Shown here: piece after piece, positions 44,560 to 55,619 of the stretch
Layout: each line of letters begins with the position of its first letter
Numbering within the stretch: position 1 is the first letter of the stretch
Source: Crossaster papposus
Lineage: Eukaryota; Echinodermata; Asteroidea; Velatida; Solasteridae
Direction of reading: 5' to 3'
DNA: 64,000 nucleotides
Assembly (NCBI GenBank): GCA_037893245.1
Contig: JBAIAA010000665.1
Location: 310,001 to 374,000, forward strand
Program-made: the position numbers and the translations under genes
The notes under the pieces: model-generated
Seen by the model: only the letters and a program-made list of their open reading frames with translations
Told to the model about the DNA's origin: nothing
Database searches by the model: none

Positions 44560-44830
44560 GACCAACAATTAGATGATCTTTCACCAACAAAAAAGGAATT
44601 AAATGAAAAAAGTAGGTAAGTAAAAGCAAGTGCAAACCAAAAACTAGGAAAACGTAGGATATTCAAGAGAAAAGTAGAAGCACAAGTAAACAACAAATAG
44701 GAAAAAGTAGAACAAGTAGAAGCAAGAGTGAACAAAAAGGAAAAAAAAATGTAGGAATTTCAAGAAAAAGATACTGGTAGGAAAAGAACGAGCACGTGTA
44801 TAAACAAAAACACTAGGAAAAGTGGACATA
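44560..44830. repeat. Degenerate A/G-rich repeat
   Basis: Irregular AAAAGTAGAAGCAAG-type words. It resembles the preceding 66-bp repeat in composition. No exon from 43930 to 44890. Confidence 0.5.
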
Positions 44831-44892
44831 CTTGAACGCCTTGCACTGTTCTTGCAAGTATTATTACTTAATTGTTTTTTCATTGCTCTGAC

Positions 44893-45114
44893 CTTTAAAC
44901 CCAGGCCTTTTAAGGGCGTCGGTGCTCTTGACAATCTCCTCAATCTCCTGCAGGTCCTTGTAGAGCGGGGTTTTCAGTAGGGCGTCAAAGACCGAATCGT
45001 CCATGCCGGGAGGCAGCTGGGAGCGGTCCAGGGCTTCCTGTTCACGCTGGGCCCAGTCACTGGGGGCGTCCGGCGCTGTGGTGGAATTGATGGTTTGGTT
45101 CAGGTCCGATGCAC
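44893..45114 (-). CDS. Minus-strand gene, exon M3
   Basis: The acceptor is TTTTGATAG and the donor is GTCAGA, phase 1-1, 222 bp, open. The peptide includes SDLNQTINSTTAPDAPSDWA, EALDRSQLPPGMDDSVFDAL and LYKDLQEIEEIVKSTDALK, ending KRPGFK. It joins M4 in phase. Acidic, helical segment of unknown function. Confidence 0.7.
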
Positions 45115-45129
45115 CTATCAAAAGAGAAA

Positions 45130-46250
45130 AGTGATCAACCAATTAGCACTTTTTGTATTGTATTACAATAGTCAGAGATCACACTTGCCTATGGAAAAAC
45201 AAAAAATCTAAAAATCGTCCGACCCCAAAATCGTTTCTGAAATATGTTATCCTTGGAGCTTTCTACTCCATTCATAGATGAAACGTCTCAAATGCTAGTT
45301 TTAACACCCACCACTTGTAGCCGATACTTGTGGGCAATTGCACGTTAATTCAAGGTGGAGAAAGCTGAAAAGTAGAACATTGAGCAAATCTTCCAAACTA
45401 CAAGCACCACAACAACAAATGTGACAGAGATAGTGGGGCTGTTAAGTTCACATATCTGATACAACTGTGCACTTCGTGACTGAAGCATGAAACTTGGCAT
45501 GTTTTGGGGGGCATTTGTTTCAGATGTGGAGGCATTTTATATTTGACCTCTGATGACATTTGAGAGGTCAATTACCTTTACCGTAAAACAATTGTTCTTG
45601 TTATACCATGATATTAAATTGCGAGATCCGATTGGTCAACCACTGGTAACATGAGGAACATGGATTATTACAAAAGTTCATGCATTACCTCAAAAGTGAT
45701 GTACCCAGGGTACATTACTCCAAAATAGTGGAGTACATCACCTTAATTGTTTTCAGCATTTAGTCCTTTTTGCACAAAATAACACACAAACGTAAAGTTT
45801 AATATAAGCAGATCCTATAGTACTCCTGGTATTACATATACGTGAAACACTATTACGTCCGCGCTAGTAGAGAACAGTTAGAATGAAAGTTGGATAGACT
45901 ATGAAGCAGAATCAGTGTCAAAATGAACAGACGTGTGTATTCTTCAAACGTCGCATGTTTTTACAACGCCGATCCTTTCCTAATTTGGATGCTTTCCTAA
46001 ATCGGATGATTTTTGTAAACTCGGATGCTTTTTTTTTATAATCAAAAGCTTTTTTAATTTGAATGATTTTCTAGTTCGGATGCTTTATTTATTCTGAGGT
46101 TTATTTGTGTCATATAAAATTGTATTATAAGATCGTAAAAGTTGTATCCTTATTGAGTGACCCCCACAATGACGCTTCCCAGGCTGTATCATAAAATACA
46201 TTCTGGCATTCTTGTGTTTATGACTATTGGCTAGTGCCCTCGAACAAGAT
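45130..46250. other. Intron of the minus-strand gene
   Basis: AT-rich, no exon recognised. A stretch at 45975-46090 repeats TCGGATGCTTT and similar words four times in diverged form. Confidence 0.45.
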
Positions 46251-46259
46251 ACTGACAAT

Positions 46260-46500
46260 TTGGCCTCATGGCCTCAACCAGCTCCTTGAGCTATTTCTCT
46301 CTCTCATGGCCAGTTTGGCATGGGCTTGTCACCTCTGATTGACTCAACCCTCCCCTTTCCACCCCTAGCCCTTACTATGCCACTATGATATACTGATTTC
46401 TTCAGGGACAGGTCCCTCATGGCCTCAGCCAGCTCCTTAAGCTGTCTCTCTTTCATAAAATAGGGCGTGATCCCTGGCCACCTGGAATTCTGGTGTTTAT
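46260..46500 (-). pseudogene. Duplicated two-exon block, left copy
   Basis: On the minus strand, exon Y' (46398-46473) reads ITPYFMKERQLKELAEAMRD after acceptor GGCCAG. Its donor is mutated from GTCAGT to ATCAGT. Downstream, the counterpart of exon X has a stop (AAATAGCTCAAGGAG, where X has CAG). The block parallels 48770-48990. Coiled-coil type sequence. Confidence 0.5.
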
Positions 46501-46680
46501 GACTGTTGACTAGCGCTCTCGAACGAGGATACTGACAATTTGGGAGACTACCAACATAGTGCAGGATAGCTCAGTTGGTAGAGCACCGGTCCGGTATTCT
46601 TGAGGATGCAGGTTTGAGTCTTGCCTTGCCAATTCTTTGTTTACTTTGCAATTTATGAAAAATTTACCGTCAGTTTCCCC
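46485..46680 (+). mobile_element. tRNA-derived SINE
   Basis: Same family as 33180-33370. GACTGTTGACTAGCGCTCTC lies upstream, then a head at 46561-46630 with A box AGCTCAGTTGG and B box GGTTTGAGTC, then an ATTCTTTGTT tail. A partial copy of the upstream block also occurs at about 46215-46262. Confidence 0.65.
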
Positions 46681-46711
46681 TGTAGTTTATTTTTGAAATA
46701 ACAACACAACA

Positions 46712-46745
46712 GTCTTAACCAGTTCGCGCCGGGATTATTTTTCAT
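46712..46745 (+). mobile_element. Solo end of the TTAA MITE family
   Basis: TTAACCAGTTCGCGCCGGGATTATTTTTC matches the array MITE's terminal repeat closely, far from the array. A partner end was not found. Confidence 0.5.
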
Positions 46746-47307
46746 TGACAAAAATGTGTTTTTTTATTCAGTAAAATATTCCTGTTTTGATAATGCAACT
46801 TAGTTTATTAGCACCGTTATTTACATGTTTTTGCCAACATTCTCTTGCTTAGGGCATTTTTTCTCTCTGCAGTCAGGGCGTAATACTACGTCAACCGCTA
46901 CCCGCCATAAAAGCTGGAACTACACCCAGGGCCGGGGACATTGTATGCGATAATAATACAAATATTTGCAAGCCCAGCTAAAAAGCACCCCTTCAAGAAT
47001 TTTAAAGGAGACTAAGGAACAATAGTTTAACAATTTAAACATCAAGAAATTACTAGACGCAGCTGATAATCCTCGGCTGTATAAATTCAACGGAAACAAT
47101 GGAACTAGGGTGTCGAATAGGCCTAATCACTAAAGTGTGATACCACAATATAGCGTATACACGTCCACGAAGCATGCTTGGCAACATTGACATATGTGCA
47201 CCGCGTGTATGCATACATGTTGTGTATACCCATCCTCCGCAGCGCTAGCGGGTAGCTTTTGGCGTAAATACACGTATTCAAGCATTTGAGACGTTTCCTA
47301 ATAAGGG

Positions 47308-47464
47308 AATAAATGTGTGTTCGGTCGGTTTTAATCACTCTGTTTAATACCGCTGGAGTCTGGGTGCTGATAATTACCCGAGCCGAAGCAAGGGTAATTA
47401 TCAGCACCCAAACTCCAAGCGGTGTTAAACAGAGTGATTAATACCGACCGAACACACATTTATT
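47308..47464. mobile_element. Near-perfect 72-bp hairpin
   Basis: Arms 47308-47379 and 47392-47464 pair with few mismatches around a 12-base loop (GAGCCGAAGCAA). Shared words include TGTGTGTTCGGTCGG and GATAATTACCC. Either a small foldback element or a palindromic duplication. Flanks to 48440 show no gene. Confidence 0.75.
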
Positions 47465-48442
47465 CTCATTCATAAATACCTTTTTGTAAAATTCAGCCAA
47501 AAAAACCCTGAAAATCCCCCAAAATTTTCGCAAGTCAATTTTGGTGTTTCGCAATGTCAAATGACATGTTTCCGCCTCTGTCGCTCTACACAATACATGC
47601 AATAAAGCGTATTCACTATGAACCAGACTATTACTGCCATTGGCAACCTTGTTCCTAGGGTGTCGAGATGTACGCGCCCAACACTACCGCTCTTCATATT
47701 AGAGACGAGGTACAGTTGGAAATAAAGTAAGCCCTGGGGACGAGTATAATGCGACATCGCGTGACATTGTTTTGTTGCCAGCTGGTTTTAAACACTTCCA
47801 GCCATGTCTTTATTGTCCGTTTATTACCGGCCACGTGACGGGCTCTCGACCAATAGGAATGCCTAAACTGTCCTAGGTATTTATGAATATTGATTAATAC
47901 CGCGCCAAATCACACGAAAGCTCCCCAGATTTATAACGTCCGATGCTCATGGTCGCGATGGACACTAAAGCCTTTTTGGGCAGTTTATATAGTTGTCAGT
48001 TGGAAGCATATGCACATCTGTGAAGTGATACCAACAGGCATTAAGCCTACTACTTTTATATTGATACATTGAGAATGTAGCCGCACTATCCAGCTCTCTA
48101 TCCGTGTGAAACATAACCTCTGCAACCAAATACTGTATCCAAATACCATCTTAAATCAAATACAAGGCCATCGCTGAAAATCCAGTGACAAAACAAGAAA
48201 AAATAAAGCTAAAACAAACAGTTGTGCCAAGACGTTTGGCAAGCACCAACTGATTTTCATATTGTAGCCTCACAACACGAGGTCACTGTTCGTGCTTCAA
48301 CAGTATGTGCGGGTGCTAGCAAGTGGCTACTGTTAGTGACCGACTATCGATCGTCAGACACCTACACCAAGGTTAAGAGATCTACTGAAGATCAAGTGCC
48401 TTAAAGATGAGGTTCAAATAAACAATAAAAAATACATCTTAC

Positions 48443-48585
48443 ATCATTTCTTTCTCCATTTTGTGTCGCCTCTCCTCGTTCCGTTTCTTCTTCTCCACCT
48501 TGATGCGTTCGATCTCCGAGGTCATCTGGCTCATCTTCTGCTCCCGGAACTTCTTGGCATCCTCTGTGTACTGGTGGACCAGCGA
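48443..48585 (-). CDS. Minus-strand gene, exon M2, coiled coil
   Basis: The acceptor is TCATTTATTAG and the donor is GTAAGA, entering in phase 0 and leaving in phase 2, 143 bp. The peptide starts SLVHQYTEDAKKFREQKMSQ and continues with a Lys/Glu/Arg-rich run (IERIKVEKKKRNEERRHKM). This is a classic charged coiled coil. It joins M1 in phase. Confidence 0.7.
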
Positions 48586-48769
48586 CTAATAAATGAATAA
48601 ATAAAAACAGTTAAATTGGCATAACAAAGCATATCAAAACTTTTGTTTTTAAAGCCTTAGACATGATCTAATTGCACGATCTGATTTTACACCCCCCTCT
48701 CCGTTTCACCATATCCAAATGACTCAGCCCCTTCCTACTTCTACCCGTTACTGAGCCACTATGATCTAC

Positions 48770-48990
48770 TGACCTTTCTCTCATGATCTCAGCCAGCTCC
48801 TTGAGCTGTTTCTCTCTCTCATGGCCAGTCTGGCAGGGGTTTGTAACCTCTGAGTAACTCAACCCTCCCCTTACCACCCTAGACATCACTAGGCCACTAT
48901 GATCTACTGACTTCTTCAGGGGCAGGTCCCTCATGGCCTCAGCCAGCTCTTTAAGCTGTCTCTTTCATAAAATAGGGCGTGATCCCTGAC
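48770..48990 (-). pseudogene. Duplicated two-exon block, right copy (X and Y)
   Basis: Exon X (48774-48829, 56 bp, acceptor CCTGCCAG, donor GTCAGT) is open and reads TGHEREKQLKELAEIMRER, phase 0 in and 2 out, exactly like M2. Exon Y, ending at 48912 with donor GTCAGT, encodes RQLKELAEAMRDLPLKK but lacks two bases compared with the left copy, which brings a stop into frame. X could be an alternative to M2. Y looks dead. Confidence 0.5.
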
Positions 48991-48999
48991 AAGATAAAT

Positions 49000-49770
49000 T
49001 ACCAATGACAAGAGAATACCGTTGTCCCAGCTAGTTTGGACAGTTTTACTAGATTTGACACTAGATGGCTTTAATTATCCTAATTGAAGATGTTTAATTG
49101 AAGTTGGCTAGGAGACTGAGAGATTCCAACAGCTTGGTATGGTGACTGGAAGCGGGGCAGCTTTTAATTTGAATAGGGACTGGAGAACTTGTGGTAGACT
49201 TGCAAGGGATTTGTGATGGACTAGACTATATGCTTGGGTGATTCCACACCAGAATTGATTAAAATCGATTCCAAACTCGTAATCAGAATCGTGATTACAC
49301 TTTTTCCCGAGGAATCGATTCTCTCAGCAATTCCTGTATTTGCGCAATGATTTTAAAGACTGACCAACTCCAACACAACTTCAAAGAACGTCTGATTCTT
49401 TAACGAAACGTATCCTAAAAAGTTTAAAAAGTACGCAGTGCATCAAGCTGATAACACAATAATAAAGCCGTCTTTTTGTTTTAATGTGAGCTATTTTATT
49501 TGTGGAATACAAAGGCAGCCGGCGCCACACTCTTTTCCACGTGACCCGCCTGTCGCAAGATGCAATTTTCAGTCGTCTTTTGTTGATAGTGCCGCAAAGG
49601 TGAGGTCTGGTTACTTCTGATGACATCTTTATAAAAAACTGAGGTTCTTTTATGTTTGGTTTTTGTTTATGTTCGAAATCGATTCCGAGTGAAATCACGA
49701 TTCCCAGACTGAATTAGAATTGATTCAAAAATTGCTGGATTTGCCACATCCCTGTCCAAGTGAGGCTTCT
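49000..49770. other. Intron of the minus-strand gene
   Basis: No exon or clear repeat. A diverged inverted motif (AATCGATTCC / GGAATCGATT) occurs near 49270-49320 and 49680. Confidence 0.4.
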
Positions 49771-49777
49771 AACCCAC

Positions 49778-49977
49778 CTGGTGTTGCTGCTGCAGTTTCT
49801 CTTCCCTCTCGGCCAGGTTGGCGGCTGACAGCGAGCCCAAGTTGGACACCAGCTCTAGGAACTCCTTCTGCTGAGCCTCAATCAGGGCGTCACGCTCCTT
49901 CTGGCAGAGCTCGGCCATCTTGGATCGGGCGTTGGCGACATCTGCCTCCTTCTCCCGATCCATTTGATCCTCCAGTC
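49778..49977 (-). CDS. Minus-strand gene, exon M1, coiled coil
   Basis: The acceptor is GTTCTATTCAG and the donor is GTGGGT, entering in phase 1 and leaving in phase 0, 200 bp. The peptide includes LEDQMDREKEADVANARSKM, ELCQKERDALIEAQQKEFLE and SAANLAEREEKLQQQHQ, a continuous coiled coil. Since entry is phase 1, more exons must lie upstream (right), but none was recognised before 64000. Confidence 0.72.
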
Positions 49978-49989
49978 CTGAATAGAACA

Positions 49990-52160
49990 CCACCATTGAA
50001 CACAAACAATATTAGAGAACATGCGTGGATTGGCTGGTGCGGGGGTAGACTTGGTGCCAAGTCGGTAATAGCGGTCCACTCGGTATATACAGGGGGGAGG
50101 TTGCGGTTGCCTCGTTCCCAATTTCGAAGTTAAATTACCGACTTGGACAATTCGTTTTCAGTTTTGTACACAACCTATGACAATCGCTAGCGAATTCTAT
50201 GCGAGCACTCTGATTGGTTCAGATTCCAGAGGGATACAAATTTATGAGCAGTTTTATACAGCATGTATTCTACGCTGCTTCGCGTATTGTACTGGTACCC
50301 GGTACCACTGATCTCTACAAACTGGATAATTCGAGCGTACATTAATAGGATAGAGAGCCGTGAAACTTGTATTGCCTTCGCATTCGCAAGTTCGTGCATG
50401 CGTACCGTAGACCGTCGAGAGTGACACAGTGGCAGCAGCGATGGTGGGTAAAATTGCATTAAAATCCTTTGTAAATAATTAAATTTATTATATAAACTCG
50501 CAGACTGTACGATCAGTGAACTATCCGTGTAGAAAATGTCAGAACTACGGTTTTAAGTGAGATTTAGGAGAACATTGCTCTAGGCGAAAATGTTATTTTT
50601 GTTTTCAGCGGGATTTGTTCATTATTATTGTGGTCCTTTCTGAGAGAAAAACTTGAATATTTCGAAAGAACAGTAGAATCAGTTGGTCTAGGGTACCCTT
50701 TACAAAGGATTGAATTCCACAATACAGGTATTTTCAGATCAATGTTGTACACATTCCACGAAGACTGTCCCGTTGACTTTGGTTCATGGTGGTAATTTGT
50801 GTACACAACATATTGTGTCATGAACTATTTGACGTGCATAAATGTAATGTACTGTAGAATTTTCCTAAAATCGCAATGGTCAGTTTTTTCTCTCACAATT
50901 CTGGAAGTGTAGAGCCACCTAATGTTGCAACATTATTCCCTTGGCATTTAATTTATACCTGTATATTTTGTTTCTTTGTACACTACAGCTAATTGGTTTA
51001 CCCAAGTCCACTTCTTGCTACTGAGATGTCAGGCTGTACAGCTTATGAATACGACTGCACAAGTCACAGGACGAACTGCTCCCATTAATATGACAGAGGG
51101 ATAACAGATGACAGCGAATGTCAAAACTTATTTTGTTTAACCATCAGTAAACTACGGAAGCTTAATTGACCAACTAAATTTTCCAAGATAAGCTATCTCG
51201 GTGTTCCACATTTTTTAGATGTGCTGTAAAAATATCGCAGAACTCTGCATCTTGGCATTTCATGTTTCAACAATATAAGTACAGATAATAAAACAGTCGC
51301 AACAGTCACAAAATTATCTTGGAAACATGGAAGTATACATAATATTCTTTTGAGCTTTCGTATAGTGAATATGTGATTCATGAAAACCGACAAGTCTGGT
51401 TAAAATTGTATTGTTAATATTCAAAGCAAATTATACAGATGTTAAAATGACATAGATTTACCCAGTAAGTGTTCTCCACAATCTATTTTAGCAGGGTAGC
51501 CTGCCCTGTGTAAATGTTACGCTGTTCTGCCATATTCTGAACATTCTTTTTATGCCGCCCTGTTGAAATGTTATGCCGGCCTGTCAAATTTTGCTTTTCA
51601 ATCACTGTTTTATACAAAACAGAAATTGTGTTGTACAAATCTTTAATATCGTGTTCATATTGCACAAATATCTAGAAACACTCACAATTCGAAGTTACAG
51701 CCGTACAGGGTGTCCTATCAAAATTTGGCCTGTGAAGAACGCTGCCAAATGTATCTTTGCATAGTATGAACAATTATTATTCTAAAATGACATCGCAAGT
51801 TTTTATTTTGGTTTTAAATTCATAGAAAGTCGGGGGCTAATTTCGTTTTCGTTTTATTATTTTGGTTTTATAACATCAGTAAACAATGCATATTATGTAA
51901 GAATAAGAATATTAATACTATGGCAGTAGTTATTACATGTTATCTGCAGTGTATCAATGCCAAATAAAAGCAAGCAAAATTTAATCCATTGTGTGACTTG
52001 TATGTCATTAGTTACATGTGTGATTGGTATTTTTAATTGTGATTTATTTCAAGTTTCTCAAGTTCATAGTTTAAGCCATAGAGCTGTATCTTTATTATAC
52101 AGCTCTATGGTTTAAGCTCAAACCACATAATTTATTTTTTCTGTCCACTTGTCCAGCAAG
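49990..52160. other. No gene recognised
   Basis: AT-rich DNA with short frames only. A 10-bp palindromic word (GAGCTGTAT / ATACAGCTC) lies just before the reverse-transcriptase element at 52080-52106. Confidence 0.45.
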
Positions 52161-52162
52161 AA

Positions 52163-54058
52163 TTGTTGGGACCCTGGTTAAACATTAGGTTGATTCCAAA
52201 TCTGGACACTGTCCCCACGAACAAACCAATTAATGTGACCAGGGCTTCCTATAGTCATTATATTAAGGATTTGGCCAATAATTGTAAATCTAATCCTAAA
52301 CGATTCTGGTCATTTGTTAGTGCTAATCGTAAAAAATCATCAGTTGTTAGTCTTCACATTGGCGAGAACACCATAACAGATCCACGGACCATTGCTCAGG
52401 AATTCAATCGCAGTTTTCAACTTAATTTTTCATCCGACATTAATCCTGTTGTTACTGTTCAATGCAGTCATGATTGCAATCAATTTAGGCTAACCTCAAT
52501 TCAGACTAATTCCACCGAAGTTAAGAAACTGTTGGATGATCTTCAAGCTCACAAATCTCCTGGGTTTGACAATATTTCGCCAATGCTACTAAAACTGGCT
52601 TCTAAAAGCTTAGCTTATCCACTAGCAAAGATATTTAATTTGTCTCTTGCTATGGGTAAGGTTCCATCTGAATGGAAACTCGCCAATGTGGTTCCTATTT
52701 TTAAATCTGGTACTCCTCACAACCCGAGTAATTATAGACCGGTGTCTCTCTGTTCTACAGTTAGTAAATGTCTTGAAAAAATTGTTCCTAATCATCTTAT
52801 TAATCACATGTATAGAGGCGGTATTATTTCTAATTGCCAGCATGGCTTCCTTCCCAGGAGGTCTTGTGTTACTCAACTCACTACCGTTTTTCATCACTGG
52901 GCTAAAACATTGGATTCTCCTAATCCTCCTAGAATTGATGTTATATATTTGGACTGGTCAAAAGCTTTTGATCGTGTAAGTCATAGTGTCCTCATTGAGA
53001 AGTTGCACAAATACGGCATTTGCGGTCCTGTTTTGCACTGGTTTCAGTCGTATTTACATGATCGTCATCAACGAGTGCAGTTTTGTGGGTCTCACTCGGA
53101 CTGGGTCCAAGTTCCTTCTGGGGTCCCCCAGGGATCTGTTTTGGGCCCACTTCTTTTCAATATTTTTGCCTTTGATCTGCCCTTTTGTGTGAAGTCCAAC
53201 TTAAGGCAATATGCAGATGACACTGTGATTTATAGGACCATTGCTAACAGGAATGATGAGATTATTTTACAGAACGATTTAAACAATATTGATACCTGGT
53301 GTACCCTTAATCGAATGAAGCTCAATGTTGACAAATGTAAACTTATGACGATTACTCGTTCCAGAAATCCATGTAGACCCACTTATCAGGTAGACTCTCG
53401 AAGGTTAGATTTGGTTGACCATTACAAATATCTCGGGTTGGTTATTTCCAGAGATCTTTCTTGGAATCATCATGTGAATTCTATTGTTTCAAAAGCAACT
53501 AGAATGTCTGGTTTTATTAGGAGACTGGTTAATGGTAAAGATAGTCACATTTTAGTTAAACTCTACAGTAGTCTTGTGAGGCCTATTCTTGAGTATGCTT
53601 CCCCAGTTTGGTGTCCAAGTTCTTCTTCCCAATTATTATCTTTGGAAGGAGTTCAAAGAAGATTTACCCGTTCCTGCTTGGGTCTCCCAAGAAATTATAG
53701 GCCAAATTCTGACGGAGATAATGTGGAGTATTCGGACCGTTGTTGTAAGCTGGGGCTGCCATACATAACTAATAGGCTTAACTTTTTGGCTGTAGTTTTT
53801 ATAGTGAAATGCATTTACAACAAATTTGATATTGACTTTGAAAACTACATCAATTTTAATGATAGACACCTTGATGAATGGAAGTTTACCCATCATTATT
53901 CTAGAACTAATGCTCTCCATAATTCACTTTTTATTAGATTCCCTCGTTTATGGGACACCTTACCTGCGGAAGTTACAGATTGTCTGATATTTACTTTGAA
54001 CTCATTTATTATCAAACTTAGACATCACTGGCTGACTCCTGGGGTGAACCGATTATAA
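52163..54058 (+). CDS. Non-LTR retrotransposon reverse transcriptase (Jockey/CR1-like), 5'-truncated
   Basis: Open for 631 codons. Reverse-transcriptase blocks in order: KSPGFDNISP (131-140), VVPIFKSG and NYRPVSL (176-196), QHGFLPRRS (226-234), the catalytic Asp block VIYLDWSKAFDRVSH (260-274), SGVPQGSVLGPL (319-330), the YADD catalytic motif (350-353), NVDKCKLM (388-395) and YKYLGLVIS. The tail ends in FPRLWDTLPAEV and an amphipathic helix. An apurinic endonuclease domain, expected upstream, is absent, so the copy is 5'-truncated and the ATG is arbitrary. With no stop or frameshift over 1.9 kb, insertion is probably recent. Clade assignment is by motif style only. Confidence 0.88.
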   Translation: MLGPWLNIRLIPNLDTVPTNKPINVTRASYSHYIKDLANNCKSNPKRFWSFVSANRKKSSVVSLHIGENTITDPRTIAQEFNRSFQLNFSSDINPVVTVQCSHDCNQFRLTSIQTNSTEVKKLLDDLQAHKSPGFDNISPMLLKLASKSLAYPLAKIFNLSLAMGKVPSEWKLANVVPIFKSGTPHNPSNYRPVSLCSTVSKCLEKIVPNHLINHMYRGGIISNCQHGFLPRRSCVTQLTTVFHHWAKTLDSPNPPRIDVIYLDWSKAFDRVSHSVLIEKLHKYGICGPVLHWFQSYLHDRHQRVQFCGSHSDWVQVPSGVPQGSVLGPLLFNIFAFDLPFCVKSNLRQYADDTVIYRTIANRNDEIILQNDLNNIDTWCTLNRMKLNVDKCKLMTITRSRNPCRPTYQVDSRRLDLVDHYKYLGLVISRDLSWNHHVNSIVSKATRMSGFIRRLVNGKDSHILVKLYSSLVRPILEYASPVWCPSSSSQLLSLEGVQRRFTRSCLGLPRNYRPNSDGDNVEYSDRCCKLGLPYITNRLNFLAVVFIVKCIYNKFDIDFENYINFNDRHLDEWKFTHHYSRTNALHNSLFIRFPRLWDTLPAEVTDCLIFTLNSFIIKLRHHWLTPGVNRL

Positions 54059-54089
54059 TGTGATTTAATACAATATACCCGCTCAAGAT

Positions 54090-54162
54090 GGATTGGGGAT
54101 GGTGCTTGTTTGTTGGGGTGTAGGGGTGTTTGTTTGTTTGTTTGTTGGGGTGTATGACCTAA
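54090..54162 (+). repeat. GTTTGTTTG-rich 3' end of the retroelement
   Basis: TTTGTTGGGGTGTA and GTTTGTTTG repeats follow the stop codon by 35 bp. They may be the element's 3' tail. Confidence 0.45.
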
Positions 54163-54223
54163 CACCTGCAATCCTGGGACCAGTGTTGGAAAACAAACCA
54201 ATAAAGTCGGGACATTTTGAAAT

Positions 54224-54256
54224 GTCGGGACCGGATTTCCGGTCCCGACTTTTTTT
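54224..54256 (+). other. Perfect hairpin followed by T7
   Basis: GTCGGGACCGG, loop ATTT, CCGGTCCCGAC, then seven T. It looks like a bacterial terminator, but in this context it is more likely an element end or a Pol III stop. Confidence 0.5.
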
Positions 54257-54279
54257 AGTCCAGAAAAGTGATTAGATGA

Positions 54280-55370
54280 TGCCGCCCTCTGTTGTTCAAT
54301 ACTTTACAGCCCGGTCCTGCAATTCACGTTTGTTTTCGTTTTGTTGTTTTCAAGATCATCTCAGATGCCGACGTGCACAAACAAACGCGCTGAGTAGACT
54401 GTCGAAATGTATAGCGCGCCCTCTTTTGTCGGACTCGAACAGTGTACGATTGTTTCTCTGTTCGTACAGCCTACAGGTACCCCACACGTATTCTTGGGAC
54501 CGAAAGTTAACGTTCGTGGAGCGAGTAGTTCAGTTGTGCTGCAAATGTGCAATGTTTCTGAAGGTATCCTACACGTAATCTGGGGACCGCGCCGAGCGCA
54601 GCAACGTTACTGGTTATGTCTCTGTCGATGTCCACTGCACTCCAATATTTAAAGTAGCCTACGACTACGTGAAATTGGTGACGACTGCCATAATATCTGC
54701 ACTCGGTGCAAAAACCGTTACAACCAGGCCAAGGTAAGCGCAGTTGTTTTCCTAGTTCCGGATCGCATAACCTACCTCTCATGGCTTGGTCTTCAATACT
54801 ATTTTTTTAGATGAAGTGCATTTTGAGAAGAAACATGCAAGCTGCTTGATACATAAATATCTTTTCAATAAAATATCCAGAAAAGGAATTTTGGCTAGAT
54901 TTTCGACTCGTACTTTGACATGTTTGGACGGTTTGTGGAAAATCACAGGAGCCGCAAAACCGCTACACGGACAAAACATTATGGAACATTTTCTTGCAAG
55001 CCCTCTTTTTAAACTTTATTAGAAGCGGAAGTATTTGAAATGTATTTTAAACTGTATTTCTATAAATTAATGAATTCTTTATCAGAAATATAGGCTTGAT
55101 TCGGGTTGGTTCTAGCGTGATAATTTTTCATGTACGAAGCCTTTTTTTACCCGATCCGGAATTGGTTAAACCGATACGCAACTAGGAAAAGTGATGTCGG
55201 TACTTTTGACGTCGTATTTTCAAAATAAGAAGGGCATTATGGAAACAAAACTGTAGTTTCTGCATCACTCAAGAACTACTGAACCTACATGTATGTCATT
55301 TAAATTTCGAGGATTAGACTTGCCGAAAACAGCCTGAATATTTTTGGCGATCCGGAACTAGGAAAATGTC
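54280..55370. other. No gene recognised
   Basis: Overlapping short frames on both strands, none with a domain, and no array or SINE. Confidence 0.4.
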
Positions 55371-55379
55371 TGTAGTGCC

Positions 55380-55600
55380 TAGTGAGTAGTGGTGGTCCAC
55401 CGTTTTGGGCCGTGTATAGTCCGAGTAATAAGTACAATTCGCTTTTTGGTCATTTTATGGCGAATGTAGGGTCCAAGCGCAAACTACTCAAACTTCTGCG
55501 TGTGCCACACTATGGTCGCACGTCCAACATTTGTCCAACATGTCCCAGCAAAACCCTTGTTTTCAGCCCCAAAATAGCTATAAAACGACCAGATATGCAG
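55380..55600 (+). repeat. Left arm of a distant inverted repeat
   Basis: Matches 58730-58935 in reverse complement: GGACCCTAC, CAACATTTGT, AACATGTCCCAGCAAAACCC and AAATAGCTATAAAACGACC. About 80% identity by eye. The 3.1 kb between may be one large element, or two insertions in opposite orientation. Confidence 0.6.
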
Positions 55601-55619
55601 CCTAAGAATCTGTAGACTT

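Noticed and set aside
54224-54256. Bacterial-type intrinsic terminator indicating contamination
   Set aside because: The surrounding sequence is typical of this genome (retroelement end, AT-rich DNA). A lone hairpin plus T-run is not evidence of bacterial DNA.
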